Below, one piece after another: positions 33,247-42,227 of a stretch of 64,000 nt of DNA. The translations under genes were made by a program, and so were the position numbers. The stretch is taken from NCBI RefSeq assembly GCF_000337455.1, contig NZ_AOIU01000008.1, positions 148,957 through 212,956 of the forward strand, written 5' to 3'. The notes under the pieces were generated by a model that saw only the letters and a list, made by a program, of their open reading frames with translations, was not told the DNA's origin and made no database searches. The DNA is from Halosimplex carlsbadense 2-9-1 (lineage in GTDB: Archaea; Halobacteriota; Halobacteria; Halobacteriales; Haloarculaceae). The first letter of the stretch is position 1. Each line of letters begins with the position of its first letter.

Positions 33247-34641
33247 CTACAGGTAGTCGACGGACTGTCCGTCGAGGCCGTCGAAGCCCTGCCGTTCGTG
33301 GGACCACTCGAAGGTGTCCGCGTCGCGGCGCTCGGCGAGGAAGTCGACGATACGCTCGCCGACGCCTTCGCCGTACAGATCGGGGCCGGACCGGAGGCGC
33401 TCGCGCACGGCGTCGGTTTCGAGGACGTGCGTGACCGTCTCGTGGACGAACTCGCCGGAGACCGGCGGGACGAGCAGGTTCGTCTCGGCGTCGAAGACCG
33501 TCTCCGGGCGGTCGGTGTTGAACCGGGCGGTGAGACAGCACGCCTCGTCGATGTAGTTCAGCTCCTCCTGCATGCTGCCCGAGTCGGTGAGTTCGGCGAG
33601 ACACTGCCCGGAGCGGAGGAACTCGTAGACGTGGGCGTGTTTCTTCCAGAGCCCGGTGAAGAGGAAGTTGTCGCGCTCGTCGGCCAGCCGCTGCAGGCGG
33701 TCGCGGTAGCCGTGGCGTTCGAGCGCGTGACGGGTCGCGGTGAGTTCGACGAAGTTGACGTTGTAGCCGTCTTCGACCAGCGCGATCACGCCCTCGACGA
33801 GCGCCCTGAATCGGCCGGGCAAGAGGTTCGCGCGGCGGTGTACGTCGACGCGGATCCAGTCGTCCCGCGCTTCGAGGACGGGGTAGACGTCGAAGACGCT
33901 CTCGCCGTCGTGGTCGGCCTTCATTTGAATCGCGTCGACGACGGAGTTGCCGACGACGGGCATGCGCTCGTCGCCGTCGACCTCGGGGGGGTAGCCCTCC
34001 GATTCGAGGTGCTCGCGGTTGAGTTCGACGGGGGCGAACTGGTAGCGGGCGGCGGCCGAACCGACGAACGTGTCGTACTGCTCGGGGAACGGCTCGGTGC
34101 GGTCGACGCGCCACTCGCCGTCCCACTGGGCGTCGACGAGCGCGGCCGGGTCGGGGTACCCCTCGGCCGTGTCGGGGACGGCGTCGTAGTCGGGCGCCAT
34201 CCCGCGGAGGCCGGCCTCGTTGTGGGCCACCTGCTGGTTGGTGGCGAACAGCCAGGCCTGCGGGAAGATAGCCGCGGCGTGGGTGTCGCCGTGGACCAGC
34301 GGGAGGACGGTCGTGTCGGGCCACTCCGCGAGGCGCTCGGCCAGCTGTTTGACCGCGAGCATCATCTGGGCGGTCTTCTCGCTGAGGTCGCCGCGGATGC
34401 CCAGGTCGGCGGCGATCGCGGGTTCGAGATCGTACTCCTCGAGACCGTGACCGAGCAGGTCGTCGTAGTGCTGGCCGGTGTGGACCACGAAACAGGGGAG
34501 GTCCCGCTCGCGGGCGGCGGCGACGACCGGCGCCTGTTTGTAGAAGTCGGGCTTGGTCGCGGTGACGACCGCAAGGACGAACTCGCCGCGGTCCATCTCC
34601 GCGGCGAGCCGGTCGTCGTAGAACATCGGGTCGGCGTCCAT
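33247..34641 (-). CDS. UDP-N-acetylglucosamine 2-epimerase (non-hydrolysing)
   Basis: A 464-residue GT-B fold enzyme that interconverts UDP-GlcNAc and UDP-ManNAc, feeding synthesis of N-glycan or cell-envelope sugars. Key sites are TGQHYDD, HNEAGLRG, HRRAN and the TDSGSMQEE motif, with QHYD and SMQEE near the expected nucleotide-binding positions. It is somewhat longer than bacterial WecB (about 375), with extra helices after residue 130. ATG 34641 is used; an alternative MFYDD start lies five codons in. No other sugar-nucleotide genes are adjacent, so the pathway cannot be read from context. Confidence 0.88.
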   Translation of the reverse strand: MDADPMFYDDRLAAEMDRGEFVLAVVTATKPDFYKQAPVVAAARERDLPCFVVHTGQHYDDLLGHGLEEYDLEPAIAADLGIRGDLSEKTAQMMLAVKQLAERLAEWPDTTVLPLVHGDTHAAAIFPQAWLFATNQQVAHNEAGLRGMAPDYDAVPDTAEGYPDPAALVDAQWDGEWRVDRTEPFPEQYDTFVGSAAARYQFAPVELNREHLESEGYPPEVDGDERMPVVGNSVVDAIQMKADHDGESVFDVYPVLEARDDWIRVDVHRRANLLPGRFRALVEGVIALVEDGYNVNFVELTATRHALERHGYRDRLQRLADERDNFLFTGLWKKHAHVYEFLRSGQCLAELTDSGSMQEELNYIDEACCLTARFNTDRPETVFDAETNLLVPPVSGEFVHETVTHVLETDAVRERLRSGPDLYGEGVGERIVDFLAERRDADTFEWSHERQGFDGLDGQSVDYL

Positions 34642-35100
34642 ACCCGCCCTCTGGCCGGACGCCGCTTGTACGTTACCATCTTTTTGACGGGTGGGTTCCC
34701 GCAGGCGCGCTCTGCGTGCCGAGGAAACCCGGCCGACAGAGACAGGGGTAGAGATGGGTGGGCTCGCTCCGTTCAGCCGCGTGACTCGCCCTCGCTACGC
34801 TCGCGCGAACCCTCGGTACAAGTGAACGATGTAGCAGAACCGGATACAACACACCCAACTCTCGGCACGAGTGATATGCAAGATGGAGCGCAAGAGGCCA
34901 GCACAGCGCCCCATTGTGTTCAGTTATTTCACACCGAACTGTCCGCTACTCGGTACTAAAATACATCAGTAGTTACTCGCCAAAGAGACGATACTCGATT
35001 CACTGGGAGAGGCTACCCGATTGCAGTATTTCGGGTATTGAGATTCAGTATCCGTGTGTCCCAAGAATAATAGCAACCGAGCCTGTACCCGCGAGCCATC
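34642..35100. other. Spacer before the PGF-CTERM surface gene
   Basis: 459 bp. The first part is G+C-rich with no recognisable gene. From about 34880 the DNA becomes AT-richer, as in the following gene. An AATAATAG stretch at about 35066-35073 is a TATA-like box some 30 nt before the ATG at 35101. No RNA gene or repeat could be supported. Confidence 0.45.
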
Positions 35101-36594
35101 ATGGAGAAGGGACCCAACACCAAATTGAAATCTTTGGTTATCTCGTGTATGCTTCTGGGCACTGTTTTCACCGGCGTCCCAGGGACAGCAGCAGCAGCGG
35201 GCAATACGGCGACGAATGGAGCAGGAAACTTCCAGATTAGCGCGTTTAACGCACAGGGATCACAGGCGGTCGACGGGGTAGGAAACGTCGTGAAAAACAG
35301 GATCGAGGACAGCTATGTGTCCGGTCTCAGTATCTCAGCCCCCATAGCAAACTACTCTCCCGATGCGGGGACTCAACAGGTGAAATACTATTTTGACCAC
35401 AACCAAGATGGGAAATTCAATTCATCGGAACTAATAGTTAATAAGACGGTGTCGATAGGCTCCAACGGAATCAGAGGGACACCCACCGTCGGCCAGTTTG
35501 TCACACTCAGCGAAGACGAAGAAATAGAGGGAGCCATCGCAGGACACGGCAACAACAGCATCGGGGTGTACTACCATCGGCTCGAAACTGCGAATGATAC
35601 GGTCACGAGGCCAGTAGTGGTTAGTAGCACGCCGCAGTACAGGCCTGTAAATCAGGATGTCCGGAAAGTCGCGATTCGTTTAGCAACCGAGAAGGAGAAT
35701 CAGTCGGTCGACGAAATCGAAATCCAATTTAAAGAAAGTATCAGTAGCGGTCAGTTGCGCGTCAACGTCAAAGGAGGTCTACCGCCGACTGGTGAAGAAG
35801 ACTTTGCGAACATGACTTCAGATGTCGAAAACGTCTCAACAGAAGATACAACGTTGGATACGGTCGGTATTATCCCGCCTGATCCCGATTCAGACGCCAA
35901 CGTGAATGTGACACTCGACAAATCGAAATTCGATAACCCTGCAGAGTCGCTCAGACTCGTCAGATATAACGAATCTGCTGGTGATTACGAAGAGATTCCG
36001 ACGAGCGTTCTGGGCGAGAACAGCACTACAGTAACAGTGACCGGGAACACTCCTGGATTCTCTAATTTCACTGTAGTCGCCGACGAGTCAGTGAAAGGCA
36101 CAGAGACGGACAGTTCGGAAGAATCTGATTCTTCCGATGACGGAGAAGCTGCTACCTCCACTCCGACCGAAACCGCCGCACCCACCCCGACTGAGACTGC
36201 TACACCAACCCCTACCGAAACCGCCGCACCCACTCCGACCGAGACTGCCGCACCCACTCCGACCGAAACTGCCGCACCCACTCCGACCGAAACCGCCGCA
36301 CCCACTCCGACTGAGACTGCCACCTCCACACCAACCAAGACCGCCGGATCCACTCTAACCGAGACCATCGAACCCACTCCGACCGAGACCATCGAACCCA
36401 CTCCGACCGAGACTGCTGCTCCGGCTCCAACCGAGACTGCCACTCAAGCCGAAGTGGCAACGGCGACTGAGTTCACACCAGAAGACACCGAACTACCAAC
36501 AACCGGCGCGACTGGACCCGGATTCACACCTGTAGCTGTGATACTTGCGTTGATTGGTCTGATATTCATTTTTCGACAACAGAGCTCTAGCTGA
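35101..36594 (+). CDS. PGF-CTERM surface protein with a PTPTETA repeat stalk
   Basis: A 497-residue exported protein. It has a signal peptide (SLVISCMLLGTVFTGVPGTAAAA), then a beta-rich ectodomain of about 310 residues ending in the TVTGNTPGFSNFTVVAD segment seen before PGF-CTERM regions. A stalk of 12 octapeptide repeats follows (PTPTETAA type, about residues 353-448), then ATGPGFTPVAVILALIGLIFIF and a short basic-poor tail, the archaeosortase target. Ser/Thr/Pro stalks in haloarchaea are normally O-glycosylated. Codon use and base composition are visibly less G+C-rich than in neighbours, which suggests acquisition or relaxed selection. Binding partner unknown. Confidence 0.85.
   Translation: MEKGPNTKLKSLVISCMLLGTVFTGVPGTAAAAGNTATNGAGNFQISAFNAQGSQAVDGVGNVVKNRIEDSYVSGLSISAPIANYSPDAGTQQVKYYFDHNQDGKFNSSELIVNKTVSIGSNGIRGTPTVGQFVTLSEDEEIEGAIAGHGNNSIGVYYHRLETANDTVTRPVVVSSTPQYRPVNQDVRKVAIRLATEKENQSVDEIEIQFKESISSGQLRVNVKGGLPPTGEEDFANMTSDVENVSTEDTTLDTVGIIPPDPDSDANVNVTLDKSKFDNPAESLRLVRYNESAGDYEEIPTSVLGENSTTVTVTGNTPGFSNFTVVADESVKGTETDSSEESDSSDDGEAATSTPTETAAPTPTETATPTPTETAAPTPTETAAPTPTETAAPTPTETAAPTPTETATSTPTKTAGSTLTETIEPTPTETIEPTPTETAAPAPTETATQAEVATATEFTPEDTELPTTGATGPGFTPVAVILALIGLIFIFRQQSSS
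36157..36444 (+). repeat. 12 tandem 24-bp repeats encoding PTPTETA octapeptides
   Basis: Twelve consecutive 24-bp units code for variants of PTPTETAA, beginning STPTETAA and ending PAPTETAT, within the surface protein gene. Units 3-6 are nearly identical at the DNA level (CCGACCGAAACCGCCGCACC type), while the last four have drifted (IE and AG endings). Recent tandem expansion in the middle is likely. Confidence 0.9.
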
Positions 36595-37015
36595 TCACGA
36601 GTCGATCCCCCACGAAGTTCGCGAGTCCGCATTCTCAGAAAATCATCGATCCAGTGTCACACACAGAAAGCTGCTCGGGTGCAGATACTGATAGAGAGAG
36701 AGACTATCAAAAGGGTGTTGCCGACAAGGGCGAGACAGTAGTATTAGACCCACACTCGAAGTACCGAGTTCGCGAGATTACGAACTGGCTGGAGTGGGCT
36801 CGTCGCACGATGGCCTGTATTGGACGGCCCGATCAGTTATCCTGTCGGACAAGCGCGCTCTATCTTGCACAACTCCGAGAATATATAAAATGTCTATCAG
36901 GACCTGCAGTAGGCTGTTCGCACACCGAACCGGACGGCATCGTGCATCAGGCCGGACAGACGACGCCCGCCGAACCGTGACCGGCAGGAACGCCTGTGAC
37001 CCGCCCCGTCGACTC
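36595..37015. other. Spacer between the surface gene and nirK
   Basis: 421 bp of intermediate base composition. A 108-codon frame starting at about 36654 (GTG) reaches a stop at 36980, but it has cysteine- and arginine-rich, non-halophilic composition and no family I recognise. I do not call it a gene. A TATAAAAT-like stretch (about 36888-36896) lies inside. I see no RNA or repeat. Confidence 0.4.
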
Positions 37016-38101
37016 TCAGGCCTCGGGGTTCGGGTCGAAGATCTCGGTGTTCTCCTCGCCCTGCACGTCGATGACGGCCATCGCGCCCTTGCGGGCGACC
37101 CGCGAGAGGGCGTGGTCGACGAGCTTGATCGGGCCGGGGACGGGGTAGTGCATCGTGGCGATGGCAGTCGAGCCGGGCTGGACGGGCGTGGTCTGGATGT
37201 TCCGCTGGGGCCTCCCTCCCAGCCCGCCCTGCGGGTAGACCTCGTCCCAGACGCTCCCGATGGGGTGGAAGGAGCTGGCGAGGTTCGGGCCGCCGACGCA
37301 GTAGTACACCCGCGCCGTCTCGCCCGTCTCGGCGGCCATCTCGGCGTAGTTGTCCGGCGTGATGGCGTACTTCTCGCCGTTGATCAGGACGTAGGTGGGC
37401 TCCTCGCGGGCCATCGCGCCCATGTCGAAGGTGTGGTGGCCCTCCTGGCCGGTCTCGCCGTCGGTGTACACCTCGTGCTGGCCGAGGTAGAACTCGCGGT
37501 CGACCTCGGGGAGGCCGTCCTCGGGCTCGACGAGGATGATGCCGAACATCCCCGAGGAGATGTGGTAGTCCATGTTGGCGACGGCGCAGTGGTAGATGAA
37601 CGCGCCGGGGTAGGTGACCTCGAAGCGGACGCGCTCGGTCTCACCGGGGGCGACGTTCGTGGCCTCGGCGCCGCCGCCGGGGCCTCGCACCGCGTGCAGG
37701 TCGACGTTGTGGGGCATCCGGTTGCCCTCGGCGTTCGTGATCGTCAGGTCGACCGTGTCGCCGACGCGGGCGCGGATCATCGGGCCGGGGATCCGCTCGT
37801 CGAAGGTCATGTACTCGAAGGTGACCCCCGGTTCGATCTCGGCGGTCACCTCCCGCGTGGTGAGTTCCGCCTCGACGGTCGCCGGTTCCGACCGGTCGAT
37901 CGGGTCGGGGATCGCCGTCGGATCGGCGGCGACCCGGTCGACCGTCGGCGCCTTCGGGGCGTCGAGCGACCGGGGTTCGCTGTCGACCTCGGTGACGGTG
38001 ACCCTGTCGTCGGGGATCTCGCCGGCGCAGCCGGCGACGGCCGCGGCGCCCGCCGCGGCGCCGGTCTTCAGGAACGTTCGACGGGTGGATTTGGGGGTCA
38101 T
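37016..38101 (-). CDS. nirK: Copper-containing nitrite reductase NirK
   Basis: A 361-residue secreted enzyme that reduces nitrite to nitric oxide in denitrification. All copper ligands are present in the usual spacing: type 1 copper His131, Cys172, His181 and Met186 (MPHNVDLH and YHCAVANMDYHISSGM), and type 2 copper His136, His171 and His279 (SSFHPIGS). The N-terminus MTPKSTRRTFLKTG and VAGC give a Tat signal with a lipobox, so it is an exported lipoprotein. ATG 38101 is preferred; an in-frame ATG at 38113 adds four residues. It is divergent from the di-domain halocyanin gene, its likely electron donor. Confidence 0.93.
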   Translation of the reverse strand: MTPKSTRRTFLKTGAAAGAAAVAGCAGEIPDDRVTVTEVDSEPRSLDAPKAPTVDRVAADPTAIPDPIDRSEPATVEAELTTREVTAEIEPGVTFEYMTFDERIPGPMIRARVGDTVDLTITNAEGNRMPHNVDLHAVRGPGGGAEATNVAPGETERVRFEVTYPGAFIYHCAVANMDYHISSGMFGIILVEPEDGLPEVDREFYLGQHEVYTDGETGQEGHHTFDMGAMAREEPTYVLINGEKYAITPDNYAEMAAETGETARVYYCVGGPNLASSFHPIGSVWDEVYPQGGLGGRPQRNIQTTPVQPGSTAIATMHYPVPGPIKLVDHALSRVARKGAMAVIDVQGEENTEIFDPNPEA

Positions 38102-38231
38102 GGCCGGGTACATTCGGATGTGAGTTAACCACACGGATAAGGGGGGACGCGGGTTCCCGCCCGGATAGGATCCGGCCGAACGCGTTCGTCGCCGAGCGAC
38201 GGCGTTCCCAGTCTCCGGGAACGCCCGAGGG

Positions 38232-38244
38232 TGGTTATTTGAGA
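38232..38244 (+). promoter_or_regulatory. Probable TATA box for the halocyanin gene
   Basis: TGGTTATTTGAG lies about 28 nt before ATG 38264, a typical spacing for a leaderless haloarchaeal transcript. The 162-bp region between this start and the nirK start must carry both promoters. A nitrogen-oxide responsive site may lie here, but I could not identify one with confidence. Confidence 0.5.
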
Positions 38245-38263
38245 AAGGCGGCAACGGTCGTGT

Positions 38264-39361
38264 ATGAGCACGGACGACGGTATCGACGAGGGGCGTCGTG
38301 ACGCCATGAAGACCCTCGCTATCGGGGCGACGGTCGGGGGGCTGGCCGCCGCGGGTGCGCGGCCGGCCGCGGCCCAGTCGACGGATCTGACCGACTGGTT
38401 CTCGAACGTGGGCAACGCCGACGGCGTCGTCGACGAGACGGGCAAGAGCGAGGTCACCGTCGAGGTCGGCGTCTCGGGCAACAGCGGCCCGTTCGCGTTC
38501 GGGCCCGCGGCGGTGCGGGTCGACCCCGGCACGACGGTCGTCTGGGAGTGGACCGGCGAGGGCACGCCCCACAACGTCGTCGCCGAGGACGGCAGTTACG
38601 AGAGCGAGATGATCACCGAGGCCGGCGCCACGTTCAGCCACACCTTCGAGAGCGAGGGCGTCTCGAAGTACGCCTGTACGCCGCACAAGGTGTCGGGGAT
38701 GAAAGGCGCCGTCATCGTCGGCGACGCCGACGTGACCGTCTCCTCGGGGAGTTCGACCGCGACTGCCTCCGGCGGGGGCGGCGGCAACGAGACCAGCGGG
38801 AGCGGCTCGGGCGGGTCCGGCGGGAGCGGCGACTTCGTCGAACCGGACTACGAGGGGTGGTTCGACGGCGTCGGCAACTACGACGGCACGGTCGACATGA
38901 CCGGCCAGGACGAGGTGACCATCGAGGTGGGCGCCGAGGGCAACAGCGGTCCGTTCGCGTTCGGGCCCGCGGCGGTGCGGGTCGACCCCGGCACGACGGT
39001 CGTCTGGGAGTGGACGGGCAAGGGCGGTCAGCACAACGTCGCCGGCGAGACCCACGACTTCGAGAGCCCGATGCAGGGCTCCGAGGGCGACACCTACGCG
39101 CTGGAACTCGACGGCGAGGGCGTCGTGAAGTACGCCTGTACGCCGCACAAGGCGGCGGGGATGAAGGGTGCGGTCGTCGTCGGCAATCCCGCCGCGGCGA
39201 GCGGCGGCGGCGCGGGGATCGACCTCTTCAAGACCTCGCTGTGGGGGCTGGCCGGCGCCATCGTCGCCGCGCCGTTCGTCGCCAGCCAGATCGTCGCCAG
39301 CAAGCGGGCGGACGACGACGACGAAGGGCGACACCGCGGACCCCGCCAGCCCGCCGACTGA
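38264..39361 (+). CDS. Di-domain halocyanin (blue copper protein)
   Basis: A 365-residue exported electron carrier with two consecutive halocyanin domains (about residues 45-165 and 200-305). Each has the copper ligands: His in TPHNVV or QHNVA, then Cys, His and Met in YACTPHK...GMKG. The Tat-like signal (EGRRDAMKTLAIG) and the signal cleavage ARPAAAQ come first. A Gly/Ser-rich linker joins the domains, and a C-terminal helix (SLWGLAGAIVAAPFVASQIVA) anchors it in the membrane. Being divergent from nirK, it is a good candidate for passing electrons from the respiratory chain to nitrite reductase. The two domains share an almost identical 78-bp DNA segment. Confidence 0.92.
   Translation: MSTDDGIDEGRRDAMKTLAIGATVGGLAAAGARPAAAQSTDLTDWFSNVGNADGVVDETGKSEVTVEVGVSGNSGPFAFGPAAVRVDPGTTVVWEWTGEGTPHNVVAEDGSYESEMITEAGATFSHTFESEGVSKYACTPHKVSGMKGAVIVGDADVTVSSGSSTATASGGGGGNETSGSGSGGSGGSGDFVEPDYEGWFDGVGNYDGTVDMTGQDEVTIEVGAEGNSGPFAFGPAAVRVDPGTTVVWEWTGKGGQHNVAGETHDFESPMQGSEGDTYALELDGEGVVKYACTPHKAAGMKGAVVVGNPAAASGGGAGIDLFKTSLWGLAGAIVAAPFVASQIVASKRADDDDEGRHRGPRQPAD
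38476..39015 (+). repeat. Near-identical 78-bp segment repeated in the two halocyanin domains
   Basis: Bases 38476-38553 and 38938-39015 differ at a single synonymous position (CCC/GGT context), although the rest of the two domains is clearly diverged. This patchwork suggests gene conversion or recent duplication rather than simple conservation. It covers the GNSGPFAFGPAAVRVDP region just before the first copper histidine. Confidence 0.85.
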
Positions 39362-39523
39362 TAACGACGAGCGATTTTCCGGAGCGCCGACGGGTATCCC
39401 GGCGAACGCGTCGACTACCGGTCGGTCGGATAGTGCGTCGATCGGCGGTCGCTGGGGGGTCGCGCCGTCACCCGGCCACGACTGGCGCAGGTCACCGAAC
39501 GTGCCCGCGAGCGTGCCCGCCGT

Positions 39524-40372
39524 TCAGACCTCGGCGAGGAACGACCGCAGTTCCGCCGTCGCGAACTCGCGGCGGTCGCGGAAGACGCAGTGGCCGGCGT
39601 CGTCGACGTGTCGCAGTCGGCCGTCGGGGATCGAGTCGACGGCCTCGCGGTCGCGCTCGCGCGCCTCCTCGTCCACGTCCGCGCGGAAGACGAGCGTCGG
39701 CGCCTCGATCCCGGGGAAGGTCTCCTCGGGGTCGACCCAGCCGCTCGAAAACACCTCGGTGATGTTCGGGCTGACCCGCAGGCGCGCGTCGGCGAGCAGG
39801 CTCGCCAACTCCTCGTCGCCGGCCGCGACGTGACCGGCGAGTTCGTCGTCGGCTTCGAGGAGCTGGGCCTTGCTGTGGTCTTGCCACCACAGGATGCGGT
39901 CGCGGACCCCCTCGATCTCCGCGTCGTCCATGCGCTCGTCGCCGCGGTTCTCGGCGTTGTGGCCCAGTAGGCAGGCGGGGTCGACCGCGACGACGGCCCG
40001 CGGCCGGCCGGGGTCGAGCGCGGCGGCCGCCAGCACGGTATCGCCGCCCATCGAGTGCCCGAAGTAGGTCGGGTCTTCGACGCCGAGCCCTTCGAGTAGC
40101 CCGATCAGGTCGGCGGCGCGCGTGTCGGCGTCGTACCCCGATTCGGGGGCGTCGGAGTGGCCGTGACCGCGGGCGTCGTAGCAGATCACGTCGTAGTCGT
40201 CGGCGAGATCGCGCGCGAGCGGCAGTCGACACCGGCCGTCGTCGAAGACGCCGTGCGCGACCAGCAGCGGCGGGCCTGATCCGCCGCTGCGGTCGTAGTG
40301 CAGTCTGACGCCGTCCGCCACGTCCACGTACCCGCTCGTCCAGTCGGCCGGCGGGTGCGTCTCCACTGGCAT
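39524..40372 (-). CDS. Alpha/beta-fold hydrolase
   Basis: A 282-residue alpha/beta-hydrolase. The nucleophile elbow GHSMGG has Ser at about residue 109; the acid is probably the Asp in VFRADVDEE and the base the His in DDAGHCVFRD. The oxyanion region is LLVAHGVFDDGRC, an HG motif. It has no signal peptide. Substrates in this family range from esters to epoxides and cannot be told here. The gap to the neighbouring genes is small; the function may be detached from the nirK region. Confidence 0.85.
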   Translation of the reverse strand: MPVETHPPADWTSGYVDVADGVRLHYDRSGGSGPPLLVAHGVFDDGRCRLPLARDLADDYDVICYDARGHGHSDAPESGYDADTRAADLIGLLEGLGVEDPTYFGHSMGGDTVLAAAALDPGRPRAVVAVDPACLLGHNAENRGDERMDDAEIEGVRDRILWWQDHSKAQLLEADDELAGHVAAGDEELASLLADARLRVSPNITEVFSSGWVDPEETFPGIEAPTLVFRADVDEEARERDREAVDSIPDGRLRHVDDAGHCVFRDRREFATAELRSFLAEV

Positions 40373-40491
40373 GTATCTCCTACGCGGATCGGGCGCAAAA
40401 ACGTGCGGGCACCGGAAGCGATCGACCGTTCTGTCGCCGCGCGGGCGACCCGAGGAAAAGGCACATGGGCCCTCGGTCCGGAGTGTCGGGT

Positions 40492-41094
40492 ATGTCAGAG
40501 CGGACGGACGAGCGGGTCGAGGACCTCGGCGACATCGACGGTTCCGACGGCGACGTGGGGTTCAGCGACGACGAACTCGGCGTCGACGTGGATTCGCTGA
40601 CGAGCGGGCCGGACGGCGCGAGCGGCGGGCCGGCCGCGTCGCCCGCCGAGAGCGAGTCGAGCGCCGCGTCCGACACCGACTCGGGGCCGAGCCTGCGCTC
40701 GCGGCTCACGCCCTCGATCGGTCGGCCGAGTCTCGGGATCAGCGTCCCGTCGCTGCGCTCGTTCCTGCTCGCCGCCGTCGTCGTGATCGGCGGGATGTTC
40801 GTCGGGAGCGCCGTCCCCTTCATCGGGTCGGTCACCGGCCTGGTCGGCCTATTCTTGGGTGCGTTCCTCCTCGGCGCGATGAGCGGAACCCGCCGATACG
40901 TCCCGGTCGCGGTGGCCGGCGCGGCCGCCGCCGTGGTCGCGACGATGATGCAGGGCGTGCTCACGCTGACGGCCGTCGAGAGTCTCGGCCTGGCGCCGAC
41001 CGCCGCGCTCGGCGCGACCACGGGTATCCTCGTCGCCGTCGTCGGCCACTACTTCGGCCGCGACCTGCGCGACGGGCTCACCCGCGAGGTCTGA
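40492..41094 (+). CDS. Membrane protein with acidic N-terminal tail (DUF456-like helices)
   Basis: A 200-residue protein. The first 80 residues are acidic and low in complexity, then about four hydrophobic helices follow: SFLLAAVVVIGGMFVGSAV, VTGLVGLFLGAFLLGAM, YVPVAVAGAAAAVVATM and a last one with LGATTGILVAVVGHYFGRDL. The arrangement resembles haloarchaeal DUF456-type proteins, but I cannot verify the match. ATG 40492 (MSERTDER) is preferred over 40465. It lies upstream of a second small membrane protein on the same strand (40-nt gap), so the two may be an operon. Function unknown. Confidence 0.7.
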   Translation: MSERTDERVEDLGDIDGSDGDVGFSDDELGVDVDSLTSGPDGASGGPAASPAESESSAASDTDSGPSLRSRLTPSIGRPSLGISVPSLRSFLLAAVVVIGGMFVGSAVPFIGSVTGLVGLFLGAFLLGAMSGTRRYVPVAVAGAAAAVVATMMQGVLTLTAVESLGLAPTAALGATTGILVAVVGHYFGRDLRDGLTREV

Positions 41095-41134
41095 TCCTGA
41101 ACGCTTACGACGCCGGAGGCGACAGATACGGTCG

Positions 41135-41494
41135 ATGGTGACTGGCGAGTCAGACACCGAGAGCGGGCCCGTCGACGTACTCCGCTACGAGACCGACGAC
41201 GCACCGGTCTACCGCGCGGCCCCGGCCGGGGAGGGCGAGGCGATCGTCGCGGCTCACGAGCGAGAGCGTCGCAAACGCCGGGTCGGCCGACTGCTGGCTG
41301 CCGGACTCGTCGCGCTGGGGATCGCCGCCTACGGCGTCCTCAGCGACTCGCTGGCGCTCGCGGCCGCGGGCGTCGCGCTCGTCGCAGTCGCGTTCGCCGT
41401 CGGCGGCGACGACGCCGAGGAGGCGGTCCCCGAACTCGTCGAGCGAAACCAGTTCAGACGCGACGCCGAACGAGCCTACGACCTCGAGGAGTAA
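41135..41494 (+). CDS. Small membrane protein of unknown function
   Basis: A 119-residue protein with an acidic N-terminus (about 40 residues), two adjacent hydrophobic helices (about 53-90, GLVALGIAAYGVL and LALAAAGVALVAVAFAV) and an acidic tail. I do not recognise a family. ATG 41135 lies 40 nt after the previous gene on the same strand. Its TAA stop (41492-41494) abuts the stop of the convergent ArsR-like gene at 41495, so the two transcripts overlap. Confidence 0.65.
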   Translation: MVTGESDTESGPVDVLRYETDDAPVYRAAPAGEGEAIVAAHERERRKRRVGRLLAAGLVALGIAAYGVLSDSLALAAAGVALVAVAFAVGGDDAEEAVPELVERNQFRRDAERAYDLEE

Positions 41495-42142
41495 TCAGTC
41501 CGGTAGCGACCATTCGTCGCCGTCGCGTTCGGCCACGTCTTCTTCGGCGAGCCGTTCGAGGGCCTCCTCGACGACCTCTGGCGGCGCCTCGACGCGGCGG
41601 CTCACCGCCTCGACGGTGCCCGAGCGAGTCGCCAGCGCCGAGACCACGTCCCCGAGCAGCCGGGCGTCCTCGCCCTCGAACTGGTCGGTCAGCTCGCCCA
41701 TCACCTCGGCGAGGCGGCCGTGGACCCACCGCTGGGCGAGCGAGAGTTCGCGATCGAGATCCTGCAGGCGGTCGAGTTCCGCGGCGAGTTCGCCGGTGTC
41801 CGAATCTTCCTGGACCTCGGCGTCGATGGAGATGTGCCGGCAGGTGGTCACGTCGATTGAACTGCCGGGATAGGCGCTCTTGGTGCCGAACTGGTAGGGC
41901 GAGACGGTCACTTCGAGACGGAGGTTGCGCGCGATGCGGAAGTACTTGCGGCGCTGGTCGTCGACGCTGCTCTCGACGAGCCCGGCCTCGTCGAGCCGTT
42001 CGAGGTGGTCGATGACCGCTTTCGGGCTCACGCCGATGTACTCGCTGATCTCCGTGACGTAACAGGGCTTGTGCGCGAGCAACCGGAGGATCCGCCGACG
42101 GTTGGCGTTGCCCAGCAGGTCGAGCAGTTCGGCGGAGTCCAT
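41495..42142 (-). CDS. ArsR-family winged-helix transcriptional regulator
   Basis: A 215-residue regulator. The winged helix at about residues 3-75 (LLDLLGNANRRRILRLLAHKPCYVTEISEYIGVSPKAVIDHLERLDEAGLVES) is of the haloarchaeal ArsR/PadR-like type. The remaining 140 residues include a region with two more predicted helices and a segment with LEVTVSPYQFG, and a final wHTH-like stretch (AVSRRVEAPPEVVEEALERLAEEDV, about 178-205), so it may bind DNA with two sites. Target genes unknown. It is convergent with the small membrane protein. A CACC-AGGTT motif lies just before the start; no operator is clear. Confidence 0.85.
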   Translation of the reverse strand: MDSAELLDLLGNANRRRILRLLAHKPCYVTEISEYIGVSPKAVIDHLERLDEAGLVESSVDDQRRKYFRIARNLRLEVTVSPYQFGTKSAYPGSSIDVTTCRHISIDAEVQEDSDTGELAAELDRLQDLDRELSLAQRWVHGRLAEVMGELTDQFEGEDARLLGDVVSALATRSGTVEAVSRRVEAPPEVVEEALERLAEEDVAERDGDEWSLPD

Positions 42143-42227
42143 TCACCTGAGGTTCGCGATAGAGAGTGAAAAGCGTTTCCCCGCCGTCCCGACGCCGTCG
42201 TGCGACCGTTCCGGGCACCGTGAGCGG

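Noticed and set aside
36654..36980. 108-codon frame between the surface gene and nirK
   Set aside because: GTG start without a ribosome binding site, composition not acidic, no family, and four or more cysteines without pattern. It might be a remnant, but nothing supports a gene.
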